Assembly: GCA_003242885.1 (NCBI GenBank)
Contig: QKMZ01000006.1
Location: forward strand, 558,001-622,000
DNA from: Candidatus Melainabacteria bacterium
GTDB lineage: Bacteria > Cyanobacteriota > Vampirovibrionia > Obscuribacterales > Obscuribacteraceae
DNA length: 64,000 nt
Reading direction: 5' to 3'
In this document: positions 1-9,127 of the stretch, piece after piece
Position numbering within the stretch: the stretch's first letter is position 1
How the letters are laid out: every line of letters starts with the position of its first letter
Translations under genes and position numbers: made by a program
Notes under the pieces: model-generated
Told to the model about the DNA's origin: nothing
The model's database searches: none
Seen by the model: only the letters and a program-made list of their open reading frames with translations

Positions 1-495
1 CAGCATCTTTCCAAGATAATTACCGACCATCTCAACAATCAAATTGACGCTGGCGCGCAAGCTGTGCAGATTTTCGACAGTTGGGTTGGTTGTCTTGGCC
101 AATCTGATTACACTGAATTCGTGCTGCCACATGTGGCGCGCACGATATCCGGTGTTAAAAAGGGCACACCAGTAATCCACTTCGGAACGGGCACATCGGC
201 TTTGCTCGAACTTTTGAGACAAGCCGGTGGAGACGTCATCGGCATCGACTGGAGAATCGAGTTGGCATCGGCGTGGCAAAAAGTTGGCTACGACAGAGCC
301 GTTCAAGGCAATCTTGATCCAGTTGTGCTTTTTGCCGACAAAGATGAGATCAAAAGGCGCGCGGAGAATGTTCTAAAACAAGCTGACGGCAGACCGGGGC
401 ATGTTTTCAATCTCGGTCACGGAGTGCTTCCTGAAACACCATATGAAAATGTGAAATATCTGGTAGAGATAGTTCACGAACTCGGTCGCAAATGA
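1..495 (+). CDS. hemE: Uroporphyrinogen decarboxylase, 3' part only
   Basis: Decarboxylates the four acetate side chains of uroporphyrinogen III to give coproporphyrinogen III in cytosolic haem synthesis. The reading frame is open from the first base of the window, so the gene begins upstream; a GTG at 64 is an internal valine, not a start. The visible 164 residues include the family's C-terminal features: the AGAQAVQIFDSW stretch, then IDWRIELASAW, then FNLGHGVLPETP near the end, which is the conserved C-terminal GHG region of HemE. The stop codon overlaps the start of the next gene by 4 bp (ATGA), so the two haem genes are translationally coupled. Identity is secure; only the length is unknown. 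Confidence 0.95.
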   Translation, partial: QHLSKIITDHLNNQIDAGAQAVQIFDSWVGCLGQSDYTEFVLPHVARTISGVKKGTPVIHFGTGTSALLELLRQAGGDVIGIDWRIELASAWQKVGYDRAVQGNLDPVVLFADKDEIKRRAENVLKQADGRPGHVFNLGHGVLPETPYENVKYLVEIVHELGRK

Positions 496-1964
496 CATCG
501 CCTGCCAAGAAAGTTGTCATCATAGGTGGTGGCATATCAGGCTTGTCCGCAGCATTTCGATTGACGCAACTATGCGGTAATGAACCATTCGAACTATCGC
601 TAATCGAGGCTAGCTCCCGCTTTGGTGGCGTAATAAAAACTCAATTTGTCGACAATTGTCTGATTGAACATGGCCCCGATAATATGTTGACTGCTAAGCC
701 TTGGGGTGTAAATCTCATGAAAGAGCTTGGCATGGAAAAGCAAATCATCGAGACCGATCAAGCAAATCGTCGTGCTTTCATTGCTGCAAAAGACGGTCTT
801 CTTCCCATGCCTGAAGGTTTTCGTTTGATAGCACCAGCAAGCATTGCAGCACTTGCTGCGTCTCCTTGCTTGAGTCTCGCCGGCAAGCTGAGAGCTGTAT
901 GTGAGACTCTGTTACCCCGCCACGAAAAATTGTCGGCTGGAAGTTTGCCTGATGATTTTGACGAAAGTCTCAGCAGTTTCGTAACTCGGCGGCTGGGAAA
1001 AGAAGCGCTAGATAAGCTGGCTCAGCCATTGTTTTCCGGCATTTATACGGCTGATCCAGAAACCCTCAGCATGCGTGCAACCATGCCGCAATTTCTCGAA
1101 TATGAAGCACAGTATGGCAGTGTTATTCGTGGTCTGAAGTCCTCAGGCAAAAAGAATGACGAAGCTGAAGCCGTTCGATACAGCATGTTTATCGCTCCGC
1201 AAAGGGGCATGGGATCAATTGTCGACGCGCTAGTCGAAGAATTGAAGCGCCATAAAGGTGTTTCGCTCAGGACTGAAACAAGTGTCACTCATATGAATTT
1301 TTCTGCTTCCGAAAAACAATGGATTGTAAAACTTGCCGATGAATCAACCATCAGTGCAGATGCAGTCCTTCTCTGTCTGCCCGCGTATGGAGCTGCAAAA
1401 ATATTGCGCGAGACAAATGCTGAAATCAGTGAACTCCTAGCGTCTATAAACTATGCATCGTCTGCAGTGGTCAACTTTATTGTCGAGCGTGAACGGGTTC
1501 TGCACCCCTTAGATGGCTTTGGTTTTGTTGTACCTGCTGGCCTTGGAAAACACGTTCTTGCCGGCAGTTTCTCCAGCGTCAAATTTAAGAATCGGGCGCC
1601 GGAAGGTCTGACTGTTTTGCGAGCTTTCGTGGGCGGAGCACTATTTCCGGAGATGATGATGTTGTCAGATGCGGAAATACGAGATCGAGCGTTCGAAGAT
1701 TTGAGCTTTTATTTGTCTATCAGTCCACCGGCTCGTGGTTTGCCCTATAAGCATGCCTCTGTGACACGGTGGAATAATTCAATGCCGCAGTATAAAGTCG
1801 GACATCGAAACACTGTGCGGGCGATTGAGAAGCAGATTGAAACTCTGAGCGGTGCTTTCCTGTGTGGAGCAGCCTATGAGGGCGTCGGTATCCCGGACTG
1901 TATTCGCAGTGCAGACAAAGCTGCCAAATCTCTTTATCGCTCTCTCTTCGCTACTGTTTCATAA
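492..1964 (+). CDS. hemY: Protoporphyrinogen oxidase (oxygen-dependent, HemY type)
   Basis: FAD-dependent oxidation of protoporphyrinogen IX (or coproporphyrinogen III in the coproporphyrin route) during haem synthesis; peripheral membrane or cytosolic. The 490-residue length is typical. Residues 8-24 carry the FAD dinucleotide-binding motif (VVIIGGGISGLSAA), followed by the E-A-S-S-R-F-GG second ADP-contact motif; the C-terminus has CGAAYEGVGIPDCIRSA, the usual second FAD contact of this amine-oxidase superfamily branch. It overlaps hemE by 4 bp. The sequence alone does not tell whether the substrate is protoporphyrinogen or coproporphyrinogen. Confidence 0.93.
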   Translation: MTSPAKKVVIIGGGISGLSAAFRLTQLCGNEPFELSLIEASSRFGGVIKTQFVDNCLIEHGPDNMLTAKPWGVNLMKELGMEKQIIETDQANRRAFIAAKDGLLPMPEGFRLIAPASIAALAASPCLSLAGKLRAVCETLLPRHEKLSAGSLPDDFDESLSSFVTRRLGKEALDKLAQPLFSGIYTADPETLSMRATMPQFLEYEAQYGSVIRGLKSSGKKNDEAEAVRYSMFIAPQRGMGSIVDALVEELKRHKGVSLRTETSVTHMNFSASEKQWIVKLADESTISADAVLLCLPAYGAAKILRETNAEISELLASINYASSAVVNFIVERERVLHPLDGFGFVVPAGLGKHVLAGSFSSVKFKNRAPEGLTVLRAFVGGALFPEMMMLSDAEIRDRAFEDLSFYLSISPPARGLPYKHASVTRWNNSMPQYKVGHRNTVRAIEKQIETLSGAFLCGAAYEGVGIPDCIRSADKAAKSLYRSLFATVS

Positions 1965-2075
1965 TCGGCCATTTAATGATTATTGACCGGCCCAGATTGG
2001 GCAAAGAACTTTTGGTTCTGTCTTAATGAGCGACACGCTCGCTGTAATTATGCCTTTCGAGATCGATGGAGTCTG

Positions 2076-3128
2076 ATGGAATCTGTAATTCGCAAAGATA
2101 AGGATGCCGCCAAGCGACCGCCTAAGCATAAGATTGCTACGGTAGACAGCGGCTGTAATCTTTGCGGGTCATTTCGTCCGGCCCTCTACACGAGAGGCAA
2201 AGAGCACGAATACACCAATACTACCGACGATGTGTTCACCATCGTAAGCTGTACTAGCTGCCAGCTTATTTACATGGACCCGCGCCCGGATTTCCGGGAA
2301 TTGGGAACCATTTATCCTCCCAATTACTATTCGTACAATCAAGATATTCTGCGGCGCAAAGCTAATCCGCGGTCCATACTAAGCAGTCTGCGCTACAAGG
2401 GCTTTCGTGCCAAAGTAGAAAAGTCCCTTAAGCTGGCGGGACTAGAAGAGAAGGGCAAAGTCAAAATTCTCGACATTGGTTGTGGTGACGGGCATTTGCT
2501 TAATCTTTATCGCGAGGCTCATGGCGACAAAGTCGAGACGCATGGTGTTGACTTCAACTTAGAGGCGGTAGTTTTAGCCTCAGCGGCTGGGCATCTTACA
2601 TATAAGGGCAGGTTCGAGGATGCTCAGATAGGTGAAAACCAGTTCGACCTTGTTGTCGCCAGCCATGTGATCGAGCATGTCTCGGACCCTGTCTGGTTTA
2701 CTGAGAAAGTCTCAAAGGTTTTGAAGCCTGGTGGTGTTTTCTGGTTTGAAACGCCCAACATTGGCTCCATCGACGCAAAATGGTTCAAAGAAGGGCATTG
2801 GGGTGGTTATCACTTCCCGCGACACTGGTTTTTCTTCACGCCTGACACAATAAAGATGTTGGCTGAGAAAACGCGTTTTACCCTTGAATCCATCGACTAC
2901 GTACCAAATGCCATTTTCTGGTTTTGGACCTTTCACAGTCTCATGGTCGCGAAGAGTGAAAAGCTAAGACCACTGGCTGACTTTCTCTTTCCGCCCATCG
3001 ATTTTCAAAAGGACTCGCTGGCCAATTTCCTGAGAATCTGCCTTTTCTCGGTCGTCGACGTTTTGATAAAGCGTCGCACCGGGCAGACTTCAAATATGAT
3101 CGTGGTTTTCCGGAAGCCTCAGTTTTAA
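2076..3128 (+). CDS. Class I SAM methyltransferase with N-terminal zinc-ribbon motif (paralogue of 5448-6485)
   Basis: Predicted SAM-dependent methyltransferase of about 350 residues. The N-terminus has a CxxC pair (CNLCGS) and a second CxxC (CTSCQ) 30-odd residues later, resembling the zinc-binding module of sugar C-methyltransferases and related enzymes. The Rossmann core follows with ILDIGCGDGHLLNLY as motif I, then VVASHVIEHVSDP and LKPGGVFWFETPN. The frame is open from a TTG at 1983, but the ATG at 2076 has GGAG five bases upstream and starts just before the conserved region, so I take it. It lies 10 bp before the kinase gene. A clear paralogue on the other strand follows the kinase; substrate unknown, with sugar or glycan modification plausible. 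Confidence 0.8.
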   Translation: MESVIRKDKDAAKRPPKHKIATVDSGCNLCGSFRPALYTRGKEHEYTNTTDDVFTIVSCTSCQLIYMDPRPDFRELGTIYPPNYYSYNQDILRRKANPRSILSSLRYKGFRAKVEKSLKLAGLEEKGKVKILDIGCGDGHLLNLYREAHGDKVETHGVDFNLEAVVLASAAGHLTYKGRFEDAQIGENQFDLVVASHVIEHVSDPVWFTEKVSKVLKPGGVFWFETPNIGSIDAKWFKEGHWGGYHFPRHWFFFTPDTIKMLAEKTRFTLESIDYVPNAIFWFWTFHSLMVAKSEKLRPLADFLFPPIDFQKDSLANFLRICLFSVVDVLIKRRTGQTSNMIVVFRKPQF

Positions 3129-3138
3129 CCGACAGCCA

Positions 3139-5196
3139 GTGAGCTTGGATAAAACACCAGTAACAGAGTCGCATCTCAGTGATTCGTCTTCCGCGGCGAA
3201 CGGTGAAACTTTGACCATGCCGGTTTGCCCATCTTGCGGCATGAAGTTGGCTCATGGAACGATTAAATGTCCTAACGACGGTACGGAATTAGTCACAAAA
3301 TACAGATCCGGCGATTGCCTGAGCGAGAAGTATCAATTTCTAGAATCAGTCGGCTCGGGCGGCATGGGCATCATCTACAAAGCGAATCATCTCGCTTTGA
3401 ATCGCATTGTAGCCATCAAACTTCTGCACCCATATTTGTTGAACGCTGACACTATTCTGCGATTCCAGCGAGAAGCTCGTACGGCTAGTAAACTTCGTCA
3501 TCCCAATTTGATCGAAGTACAAGATGTGGGCAGCACTGACGAAGGTCAGCCCTACATGGTCATGGACTTCATTAGCGGCAAGTCCCTGTCTGATCTCATA
3601 CGCGAGAAGGGGCGCCTCACGGTTGAGGAGACAATACGGATTTTCATCCAGATCTGTAATGGACTTGCTTTTGCGCATAAGCAGAATATTCTTCATCGTG
3701 ATTTGAAGCCCAGTAATGTCATGCTTGTCACTGATGAGCATGGCGCAACCGTAGCAAAGATCTTAGACTTTGGCATTGCAAAGGTTTTGGAAGAAGGCGA
3801 GAACAAAGGCGCCACGTTAACTAAGACTGGTGACGTTTTCGGCAGCCCGCTGTATATGAGCCCAGAACAAGGGGCAGGCGGCAATGTAGATCGCCGTTCA
3901 GACCTGTATTCGCTGGGTTGCATGCTTTTCGAGTGTCTGACCGGCACGCCGCCTTTTGTCGGCAAAAGCATAATCGATACATTGATGGGTCACGCTCAAC
4001 AGCGTCCACCCAGTCTAAAAGAAGCAACTCTCGGTTCTGATTTTCCTGAAGAGCTCAATTATCTTGTTTTGAAGCTGCTCGCTAAGGCTCCTGATGACAG
4101 ATATCAATCTGTAGTCGAGGTACGCGAAGACTTGCAGGCTATCCTCGATTCATTGGCTCATACAGACGCAGTTGATTCAGTGTCAAAGAGCGAATTGCGA
4201 AAAAAAGCAGGTAGTAACGGCACCGTATCTGATGGCAGTAAAAATTTCTGGGTCGCTGCCAGCGGAAAAGATTTGACTATTTTGCTTTTGTCTTTGGCCG
4301 TGATTGTTTTGGTTGGCAAAGACATTTGGGTCTCATATAGAGAGCAGAAGGACAGCACTTTGCCTACGGTTGAAGCAGACAACAAGTATAAGGTGAATTT
4401 CGAGTCTTTTGCAAACGATACCTCAAATGAAGTGCAGCGTACTCTGGACTTGCATCCAAGCGCAGACTCCTTTGAATTGCGCGGAGTTGATATTGATGAT
4501 TCATCTCTGGCTGTCTTGAAAAACAATCGTCAAATTCAGAAGCTCGATTTAGAATCTACAGGCTTGAAAGGCACTGGGCTTGCCGTTTGTCAGACCCTGC
4601 CCAATTTGGAAAAGCTGAATGTTTCTGCCAATCCATTGACTGACGAAGGAGTCCTGGTAATAAGCCAACTTCGCCAAGTAAAAAATCTTGAGATAAAAGG
4701 AATAACTTTGTCTCCGCTGGCCATGAGCTACATCGGAAAAATGAAGAATCTGACCAAGCTGGAATTGGATGAGGACGACCTTCAGGATAAAAATCTTGCT
4801 TACTTGTCGAACATGCCGGCGCTCGAGGAGTTGTCGCTGAACGATCAGAAGAAAATGAGCGACAGGAATTTGCTTGTGCTGAGAAATCTTCCAGCCTTAA
4901 GAATGTTGGATATCAGCGGAACAAAAGCGACCGGGAAAGGTCTCGTTCATCCCAACGAATACCCTCATCTGGAGAAGGTTTCGCTCACTGATAATAAATT
5001 ATCTGAAGAAGGTTTTCGGGCGCTTGGAAAATTGAAGAATTTGCAAGAACTGGACCTTCGTCGATCCACTTTCGATGCAAATTGGCTCAAGTTTTTGAAA
5101 ACTTGTCCACGACTGAATAGGCTGAAGGTCGCGGGCGAAGTGGACATGGGAACAATTGAGCGCTTGCTTCCCAGTGTGAAAATCAATCCGGAGTAA
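3139..5196 (+). CDS. Ser/Thr protein kinase with zinc ribbon, one membrane segment and C-terminal LRRs
   Basis: Eukaryotic-like (Hanks-type) protein kinase of up to 685 residues. Residues about 29-55 hold a CPSCG ... CPNDG zinc-ribbon-like motif. The kinase domain (about 65-335) has GSGGMG, VAIKLL with the ATP-binding Lys94, HRDLKPSN with catalytic Asp188, DFG at 210-212 and SPEQ in the activation segment, so it looks active. A hydrophobic stretch near residues 375-398 is the only membrane segment. The C-terminal 250 residues are leucine-rich repeats of the 23-24 residue type (LxxLxLxxTxLxGxGL). GTG start at 3139; an in-frame ATG at 3217 just before the zinc ribbon is an alternative. The topology puts the LRRs outside the membrane as a likely sensor or protein-binding domain. 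Confidence 0.9.
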   Translation: MSLDKTPVTESHLSDSSSAANGETLTMPVCPSCGMKLAHGTIKCPNDGTELVTKYRSGDCLSEKYQFLESVGSGGMGIIYKANHLALNRIVAIKLLHPYLLNADTILRFQREARTASKLRHPNLIEVQDVGSTDEGQPYMVMDFISGKSLSDLIREKGRLTVEETIRIFIQICNGLAFAHKQNILHRDLKPSNVMLVTDEHGATVAKILDFGIAKVLEEGENKGATLTKTGDVFGSPLYMSPEQGAGGNVDRRSDLYSLGCMLFECLTGTPPFVGKSIIDTLMGHAQQRPPSLKEATLGSDFPEELNYLVLKLLAKAPDDRYQSVVEVREDLQAILDSLAHTDAVDSVSKSELRKKAGSNGTVSDGSKNFWVAASGKDLTILLLSLAVIVLVGKDIWVSYREQKDSTLPTVEADNKYKVNFESFANDTSNEVQRTLDLHPSADSFELRGVDIDDSSLAVLKNNRQIQKLDLESTGLKGTGLAVCQTLPNLEKLNVSANPLTDEGVLVISQLRQVKNLEIKGITLSPLAMSYIGKMKNLTKLELDEDDLQDKNLAYLSNMPALEELSLNDQKKMSDRNLLVLRNLPALRMLDISGTKATGKGLVHPNEYPHLEKVSLTDNKLSEEGFRALGKLKNLQELDLRRSTFDANWLKFLKTCPRLNRLKVAGEVDMGTIERLLPSVKINPE

Positions 5197-5225
5197 TATG
5201 CAAAAAATGCAGCTCGCCGGCAGCA

Positions 5226-5252
5226 TCTTCTTCTTCTTCTTCTTCTTCTTCT
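5226..5252 (+). repeat. TCT microsatellite (9 perfect units)
   Basis: Nine uninterrupted TCT units, followed by a degenerate CTTCTC, lie 30 bp after the kinase stop codon and before a hairpin. No gene is read through it. Triplet tracts of this length can change copy number by slippage, but here it is non-coding, in the kinase 3' untranslated region. Confidence 0.95.
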
Positions 5253-5279
5253 CTTCTCATTCAAAAATCGGCGCTTTTG

Positions 5280-5307
5280 GAGTCAGACCATTGGCCCGAC
5301 TCTTTTG
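5280..5307 (+). terminator. Likely rho-independent terminator of the kinase gene
   Basis: GAGTC at 5280 pairs with GACTC ending at 5302 around an ATT loop, with two internal mismatches, and is followed by TTTT. Placement 84 bp after the kinase stop fits termination of the rightward unit. The stem is imperfect, so this is moderate. Confidence 0.5.
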
Positions 5308-5447
5308 AATTCTCAGTTCTTTCTCGGCTTAGCGCCGTATTACCGGAAGAACAAGCAACGCAACCAGAGTCCAACTCAGACAATGATAAATATGCCCGTC
5401 CCTTGGCAGCTTAAACGCGATTGAGGGTTTGGAAGATTAACATGCTC

Positions 5448-6485
5448 TCAGTTTTGCGGTTCGGAGCTATTAGGTTTGCGCGCAGCCAAAGACATATTTG
5501 ATGTTGTTCCGGTAATTGCCTTTAAAACGACGTCCAGCAAAGTGAATGCGGATACGAATATCAGATTTTTCAAGCTATTTTTCTGAAACTCTGCAGGTGG
5601 AAAGATCCAGTCTGAGAATCTGCTGAAGGCGCCCCCTCTTTCTCGATCTACTGAGCCAATGAGTGAATGCATCGTCCAGTTCCAGAAAGCCGGTGCCGGA
5701 TGAAACTGCGTTTGTTCGACGATATACCCGCGTTCTTCAATAAGTTTTTTCAAAGTGGTTGGACTGTAGAAGATCCAGTGCCTGGGAAAGTGATATCCGC
5801 CCCAGTGACGGTTCTTGAATAGCTTTGCGTCGGCTGATTCGATGTTGGGTGTCTCGATAAGAAAGATGCCGCCCGGCTTGAGCACTTCAAATGCTCTTTG
5901 CGCGAATAATTTCGGATCAGCAACGTGCTCTATCACGTGTGTGGCAACCACCAGATCGAAGTAGGCTGCCGGGATATCAGCCTCTTCAAAGCGCCCTGCA
6001 TAAACTGTATGACCAGCCTGGCGCGCCAGTTCTACAGCCTTTTCATCGAAATCTACACCATAAGTTTGGACTTTTACACTTCGTACTTGTTTGTACCAGT
6101 TGAGTGCACGCCCGTCTGCGCACCCGATATCCAGCACTTTGATTGTAGAATTCGGACCGCACATCGATACGGCTTTCTCCAGGCGGCTCAGATAAACGTG
6201 CCGGCGGGCTTTGTAGAGAAGGGAATCGGTGTTCTCAGTGGCTTTTTGCGCTAAATGGTAAGCGTAGTAATCGCTGGGATAGATTGTGGATAGTTCTGAT
6301 ACATCCGGGCGAGGATTGAGATAGACGAGTCCGCAATCCGTGCACTTGACCACGCGAAATACATCGGAAGTAGTGTTTTTGTACTCATGTTCTGTGCCCT
6401 CAGTGACCAGAGTGGAGTTCTTGCTGCCGCAGTTGTTGCAGCAGACCTCCACTTTCTTGATTGCTGTTTTCATGGCACTTAGCAT
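5448..6485 (-). CDS. Class I SAM methyltransferase with zinc-ribbon motif (paralogue of 2076-3128)
   Basis: About 345 residues, co-linear with and clearly related to the methyltransferase at 2076-3128 over the whole length: both carry CxxCGS, EHEYxNTTxDVF, NPRPD or DPRPD, STIYP or GTIYP, IGCxDG, VIEHVxDP, LKPGG, HWGGYHFPRHW and a conserved C-terminus ending near TSNM. The frame is open to a TTG at 6569, but that start has no ribosome site; I use the ATG at 6485, with a second ATG at 6473 also possible, which bring the N-terminus close to the paralogue's. It is convergent with the kinase and divergent from the phosphatase gene. Substrate unknown. The pair probably arose by an inverted duplication around, or followed by insertion of, the kinase gene. 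Confidence 0.8.
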   Translation of the reverse strand: MLSAMKTAIKKVEVCCNNCGSKNSTLVTEGTEHEYKNTTSDVFRVVKCTDCGLVYLNPRPDVSELSTIYPSDYYAYHLAQKATENTDSLLYKARRHVYLSRLEKAVSMCGPNSTIKVLDIGCADGRALNWYKQVRSVKVQTYGVDFDEKAVELARQAGHTVYAGRFEEADIPAAYFDLVVATHVIEHVADPKLFAQRAFEVLKPGGIFLIETPNIESADAKLFKNRHWGGYHFPRHWIFYSPTTLKKLIEERGYIVEQTQFHPAPAFWNWTMHSLIGSVDRERGGAFSRFSDWIFPPAEFQKNSLKNLIFVSAFTLLDVVLKAITGTTSNMSLAARKPNSSEPQN

Positions 6486-6643
6486 TTTCTTGCTCTTCGC
6501 CAAGCCAAAAGGCGGCTTAATTTGTGTTTGCGGCGCTCCAGCTACAATTTTTACGATAGCAGGCTTCAAGATTCAACTTATGGCGTCCCGCTTGCTGCAT
6601 AATTCTAAGAACGGTATCCCTATAGAAGCGCAGAAACTACCCC

Positions 6644-8317
6644 ATGCCACGTAAGCAAGCGCCAGCGCAGGAAGAAAAACAGAGCCGTTCAGGCTCGTGG
6701 GTGCAGGTCGAAGGCGGCCCGATTCTGGCTTGCATAGACATGGGTACCAACTCTTTTCACATGATTGTCTGCCAGGCCAGCCCTGAGCGTAACCATTTTG
6801 AAGTTATCACCAAGGTAAAAGAGGCAGTGCCCTTCTTCAGAAGATCGCTCACCGCCCACTATATCGACGAAGTAGCTTTGAATTCGGCGATAAGCATTTT
6901 GAAAGTAATGCGCAAAAAAGCATATGAAAAGGGTGCCAACAGTATTGTAGCCGTGGCAACGTCGGCGGTGCGGGAATCTCGCAACGGTGCTGAAGTACTG
7001 AGCAAAATCAAAGAAGAATTAGAAATAGATGCGCGTATGATCTCTGGAAAGGAAGAGGCGCGCCTGATTTACCTCGGTGTGTTGTGGAGCATGCCGAAGC
7101 TGAAAGGACAATTCGGAATTGTCGATATCGGCGGCGGGTCTACTGAAGTGATCATGGGTGATCGGCATGGCATCGGCTTTGCTGAGTCCTACAAACTAGG
7201 TGCTGCTCGTCTTACTCAACGATTTTTCAAGAAAGGGCTGCCGACACAAGAGACATTGCGCGAACTGCACGATGAAGTGAGGGGCGTGCTGCGTCCTGCT
7301 GCTGCTCGGCTCAACGAACTCGGTGGAGTGCAGCAACTGATCGGTACATCAGGTACTGTTCAATCGCTTGCGAAAATCGACCGTGCGCGTCAAGGCAAAC
7401 CCGGCCATGAATTACAGGGCTGGAAAATCTCTCAAAAACGGCTTGAAGAGATAGTTTTACTTATCGAAGAGAGTTCTATCAAACAGGAAAAAATCAAAGG
7501 TGTAAGTTCTGATCGAAGTCAGACGATTCTTGCAGGCGCAATTGTTTTGCTAGAAACCATGCGTTCTTTCAATGTATCTGAAGTCATAGTTTGCACTGCC
7601 GCACTTAGAGAGGGCTGCGTTGTCGACCGATTTTTGCAGACCGGTTGGTTGGATGGAGGATTGAAAGAACATCGCGATCCGCGCTCTACATCAGTGCATC
7701 AACTAATGGACAAGTATCATGTGCCATACGATCACGCGGAGCAAGTAGCCAGAATCGCTTCTGACATTTTTATTCAAACCCGAGGCATTCTGCATGAATA
7801 CACGCCATACGTAGGTCATCTTCTCTGGTCCGCAGCGATGTTGCACGACATTGGAATGTTTATCGGAAGAAACGGGCACCACAAGCATTCGTATTATTTG
7901 ATCAAGCACTCTGGACTTCTAGGTCACTCAGAAGAGGAAGTCGGCATCATTGCAGCGATTGCTCGTTATCACAGAGGCAGCGAACCGAAAGATTCGCATG
8001 AGGCCTTCTATACTGTCACGCCTGAAAATAGAAAGGTGCTGACTGATATGGCAGCAATTTTGCGTGTCGCAGAAGCTCTCGATCGCAGCCACAAACAGGT
8101 CATTGAGCGAGTCACTGTAGCAATGCAACCGTTTCAAAAAGGTGGCTATGAGAAGAAGCTGTTGTCGCTTATCGTGAAATTGAAATCCGGCGAAAATTGC
8201 TATTCGGAGAGTTGGGCATTGCTCGAGAAGAAAGAGTTTTTCGAGAATCAGTTTCAAGTCCGGCTCAGTCTGCAGGTTCAAGCCGAAGCAGGCTATGCGG
8301 TTAAGTCCAACAAATAG
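6644..8317 (+). CDS. Ppx/GppA phosphatase with C-terminal HD domain (exopolyphosphatase or pppGpp phosphatase)
   Basis: Hydrolyses terminal phosphates of inorganic polyphosphate and/or pppGpp; cytosolic. 557 residues, longer than minimal Ppx and close to two-domain proteins such as E. coli Ppx (about 510). Residues 27-45 hold ACIDMGTNSFHMIV, the phosphate-1 motif of the sugar kinase/Hsp70 fold; VDIGGGSTEVI near 162-172 is the second phosphate motif; GTSGTVQSLA follows. The C-terminal third is HD-like, with LHDIG (His401-Asp402), HHKHSYYLI and IARYHRG. It starts 74 bp from its divergent neighbour's longest possible start. Sequence does not distinguish polyphosphate from pppGpp as the substrate. 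In a polyphosphate-accumulating lineage, polyphosphate turnover would be the natural role, but that is inference. Confidence 0.88.
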   Translation: MPRKQAPAQEEKQSRSGSWVQVEGGPILACIDMGTNSFHMIVCQASPERNHFEVITKVKEAVPFFRRSLTAHYIDEVALNSAISILKVMRKKAYEKGANSIVAVATSAVRESRNGAEVLSKIKEELEIDARMISGKEEARLIYLGVLWSMPKLKGQFGIVDIGGGSTEVIMGDRHGIGFAESYKLGAARLTQRFFKKGLPTQETLRELHDEVRGVLRPAAARLNELGGVQQLIGTSGTVQSLAKIDRARQGKPGHELQGWKISQKRLEEIVLLIEESSIKQEKIKGVSSDRSQTILAGAIVLLETMRSFNVSEVIVCTAALREGCVVDRFLQTGWLDGGLKEHRDPRSTSVHQLMDKYHVPYDHAEQVARIASDIFIQTRGILHEYTPYVGHLLWSAAMLHDIGMFIGRNGHHKHSYYLIKHSGLLGHSEEEVGIIAAIARYHRGSEPKDSHEAFYTVTPENRKVLTDMAAILRVAEALDRSHKQVIERVTVAMQPFQKGGYEKKLLSLIVKLKSGENCYSESWALLEKKEFFENQFQVRLSLQVQAEAGYAVKSNK

Positions 8318-8341
8318 AGAATTAGTGACAAGGATTTTGGA

Positions 8342-9109
8342 ATGAAAAAAATTGCGATCGCGACAATGGCTCTTGCCGCATTTAGTCCTGCATTTGCGCA
8401 GAATTCGAACTCTGAAAATTCTCTACCGTCACCGGCGAGCTCCCTCGCCGCTACCAATCCGGCGGGCAATGTTCAGCAAACCAAGTCATTTGAATTGTTT
8501 CGTCAGGGGCAAAACGATTTTATTGAGAAGAATTACTCGCAGGCTGAAAGCAAGTGGAAGAAAGCGATCGAGTTGGCGCCGAGTGAAAATGACAGTAGAA
8601 GCAAAGCTGAATGTATGTGTGGATTGGCAATTGTCTATACGAAGCAAGGCCGCATTACTGATGCAAAAAAAGCGAGCGACGATGCAATTCAATTCATAAC
8701 AAGTTCGTTTGGCGCAGATGATCCACGCTTGGGACTATTGAAAAGACTGTCGCAAGGCGCCAGCAATAAGTGCGTGGCTCCTTCTGTCGACGAGTCGGGA
8801 GCTGAGTGGATGAAGAACATCGAAGCCGGAACGGCAGCCATGAACTCGGGCAATTTCAGCGACGCGGTATCCAGCTTTGAAGCAGCACTGGCAATCGTCG
8901 ACAAGACTCAGCCTGATTCAGGAGTCGCTGCTGCAACCCTGTCACCACTGGTCGCTGCCTATTTGAAGTCCGGAGACTTGAAAAAGGCAGAAGCGACTAT
9001 CGATAGAGCGCTGCCCCTCTGCAAGAAGTATTTCCCGGACAAGCCAAAGTTGACCGAAGCGCTGCAAAGTGAATTGGCTTCCCTAAAAGCCAAGCAGTCT
9101 AAACCGTAA
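8342..9109 (+). CDS. Secreted TPR protein
   Basis: 255 residues with a signal peptide (MKKIAIATMALAAFSPAFAQ, cleavage likely after AFA or FAQ) and a short Ser/Asn/Pro-rich spacer. Two TPR-like blocks follow, about 55-110 (FEQ-type start SFELFRQGQNDFIEKNY, then WKKAIELAP) and about 155-235 (GTAAMNSGNFSDAVSSFEAALAI and YLKSGDLKKAEATIDRAL). It starts 25 bp after the phosphatase gene with an AAGGA ribosome site, so the two may be co-transcribed. Probable periplasmic or surface scaffold; no enzymatic domain. Related in style to the other secreted TPR proteins in the window. Confidence 0.75.
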   Translation: MKKIAIATMALAAFSPAFAQNSNSENSLPSPASSLAATNPAGNVQQTKSFELFRQGQNDFIEKNYSQAESKWKKAIELAPSENDSRSKAECMCGLAIVYTKQGRITDAKKASDDAIQFITSSFGADDPRLGLLKRLSQGASNKCVAPSVDESGAEWMKNIEAGTAAMNSGNFSDAVSSFEAALAIVDKTQPDSGVAAATLSPLVAAYLKSGDLKKAEATIDRALPLCKKYFPDKPKLTEALQSELASLKAKQSKP

Positions 9110-9127
9110 AGACTAACGGAAACGGAC

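Noticed and set aside
1983..2075. N-terminal 31-residue extension of the first methyltransferase from a TTG
   Set aside because: No ribosome site, not shared with the paralogue; ATG 2076 has a good GGAG site.
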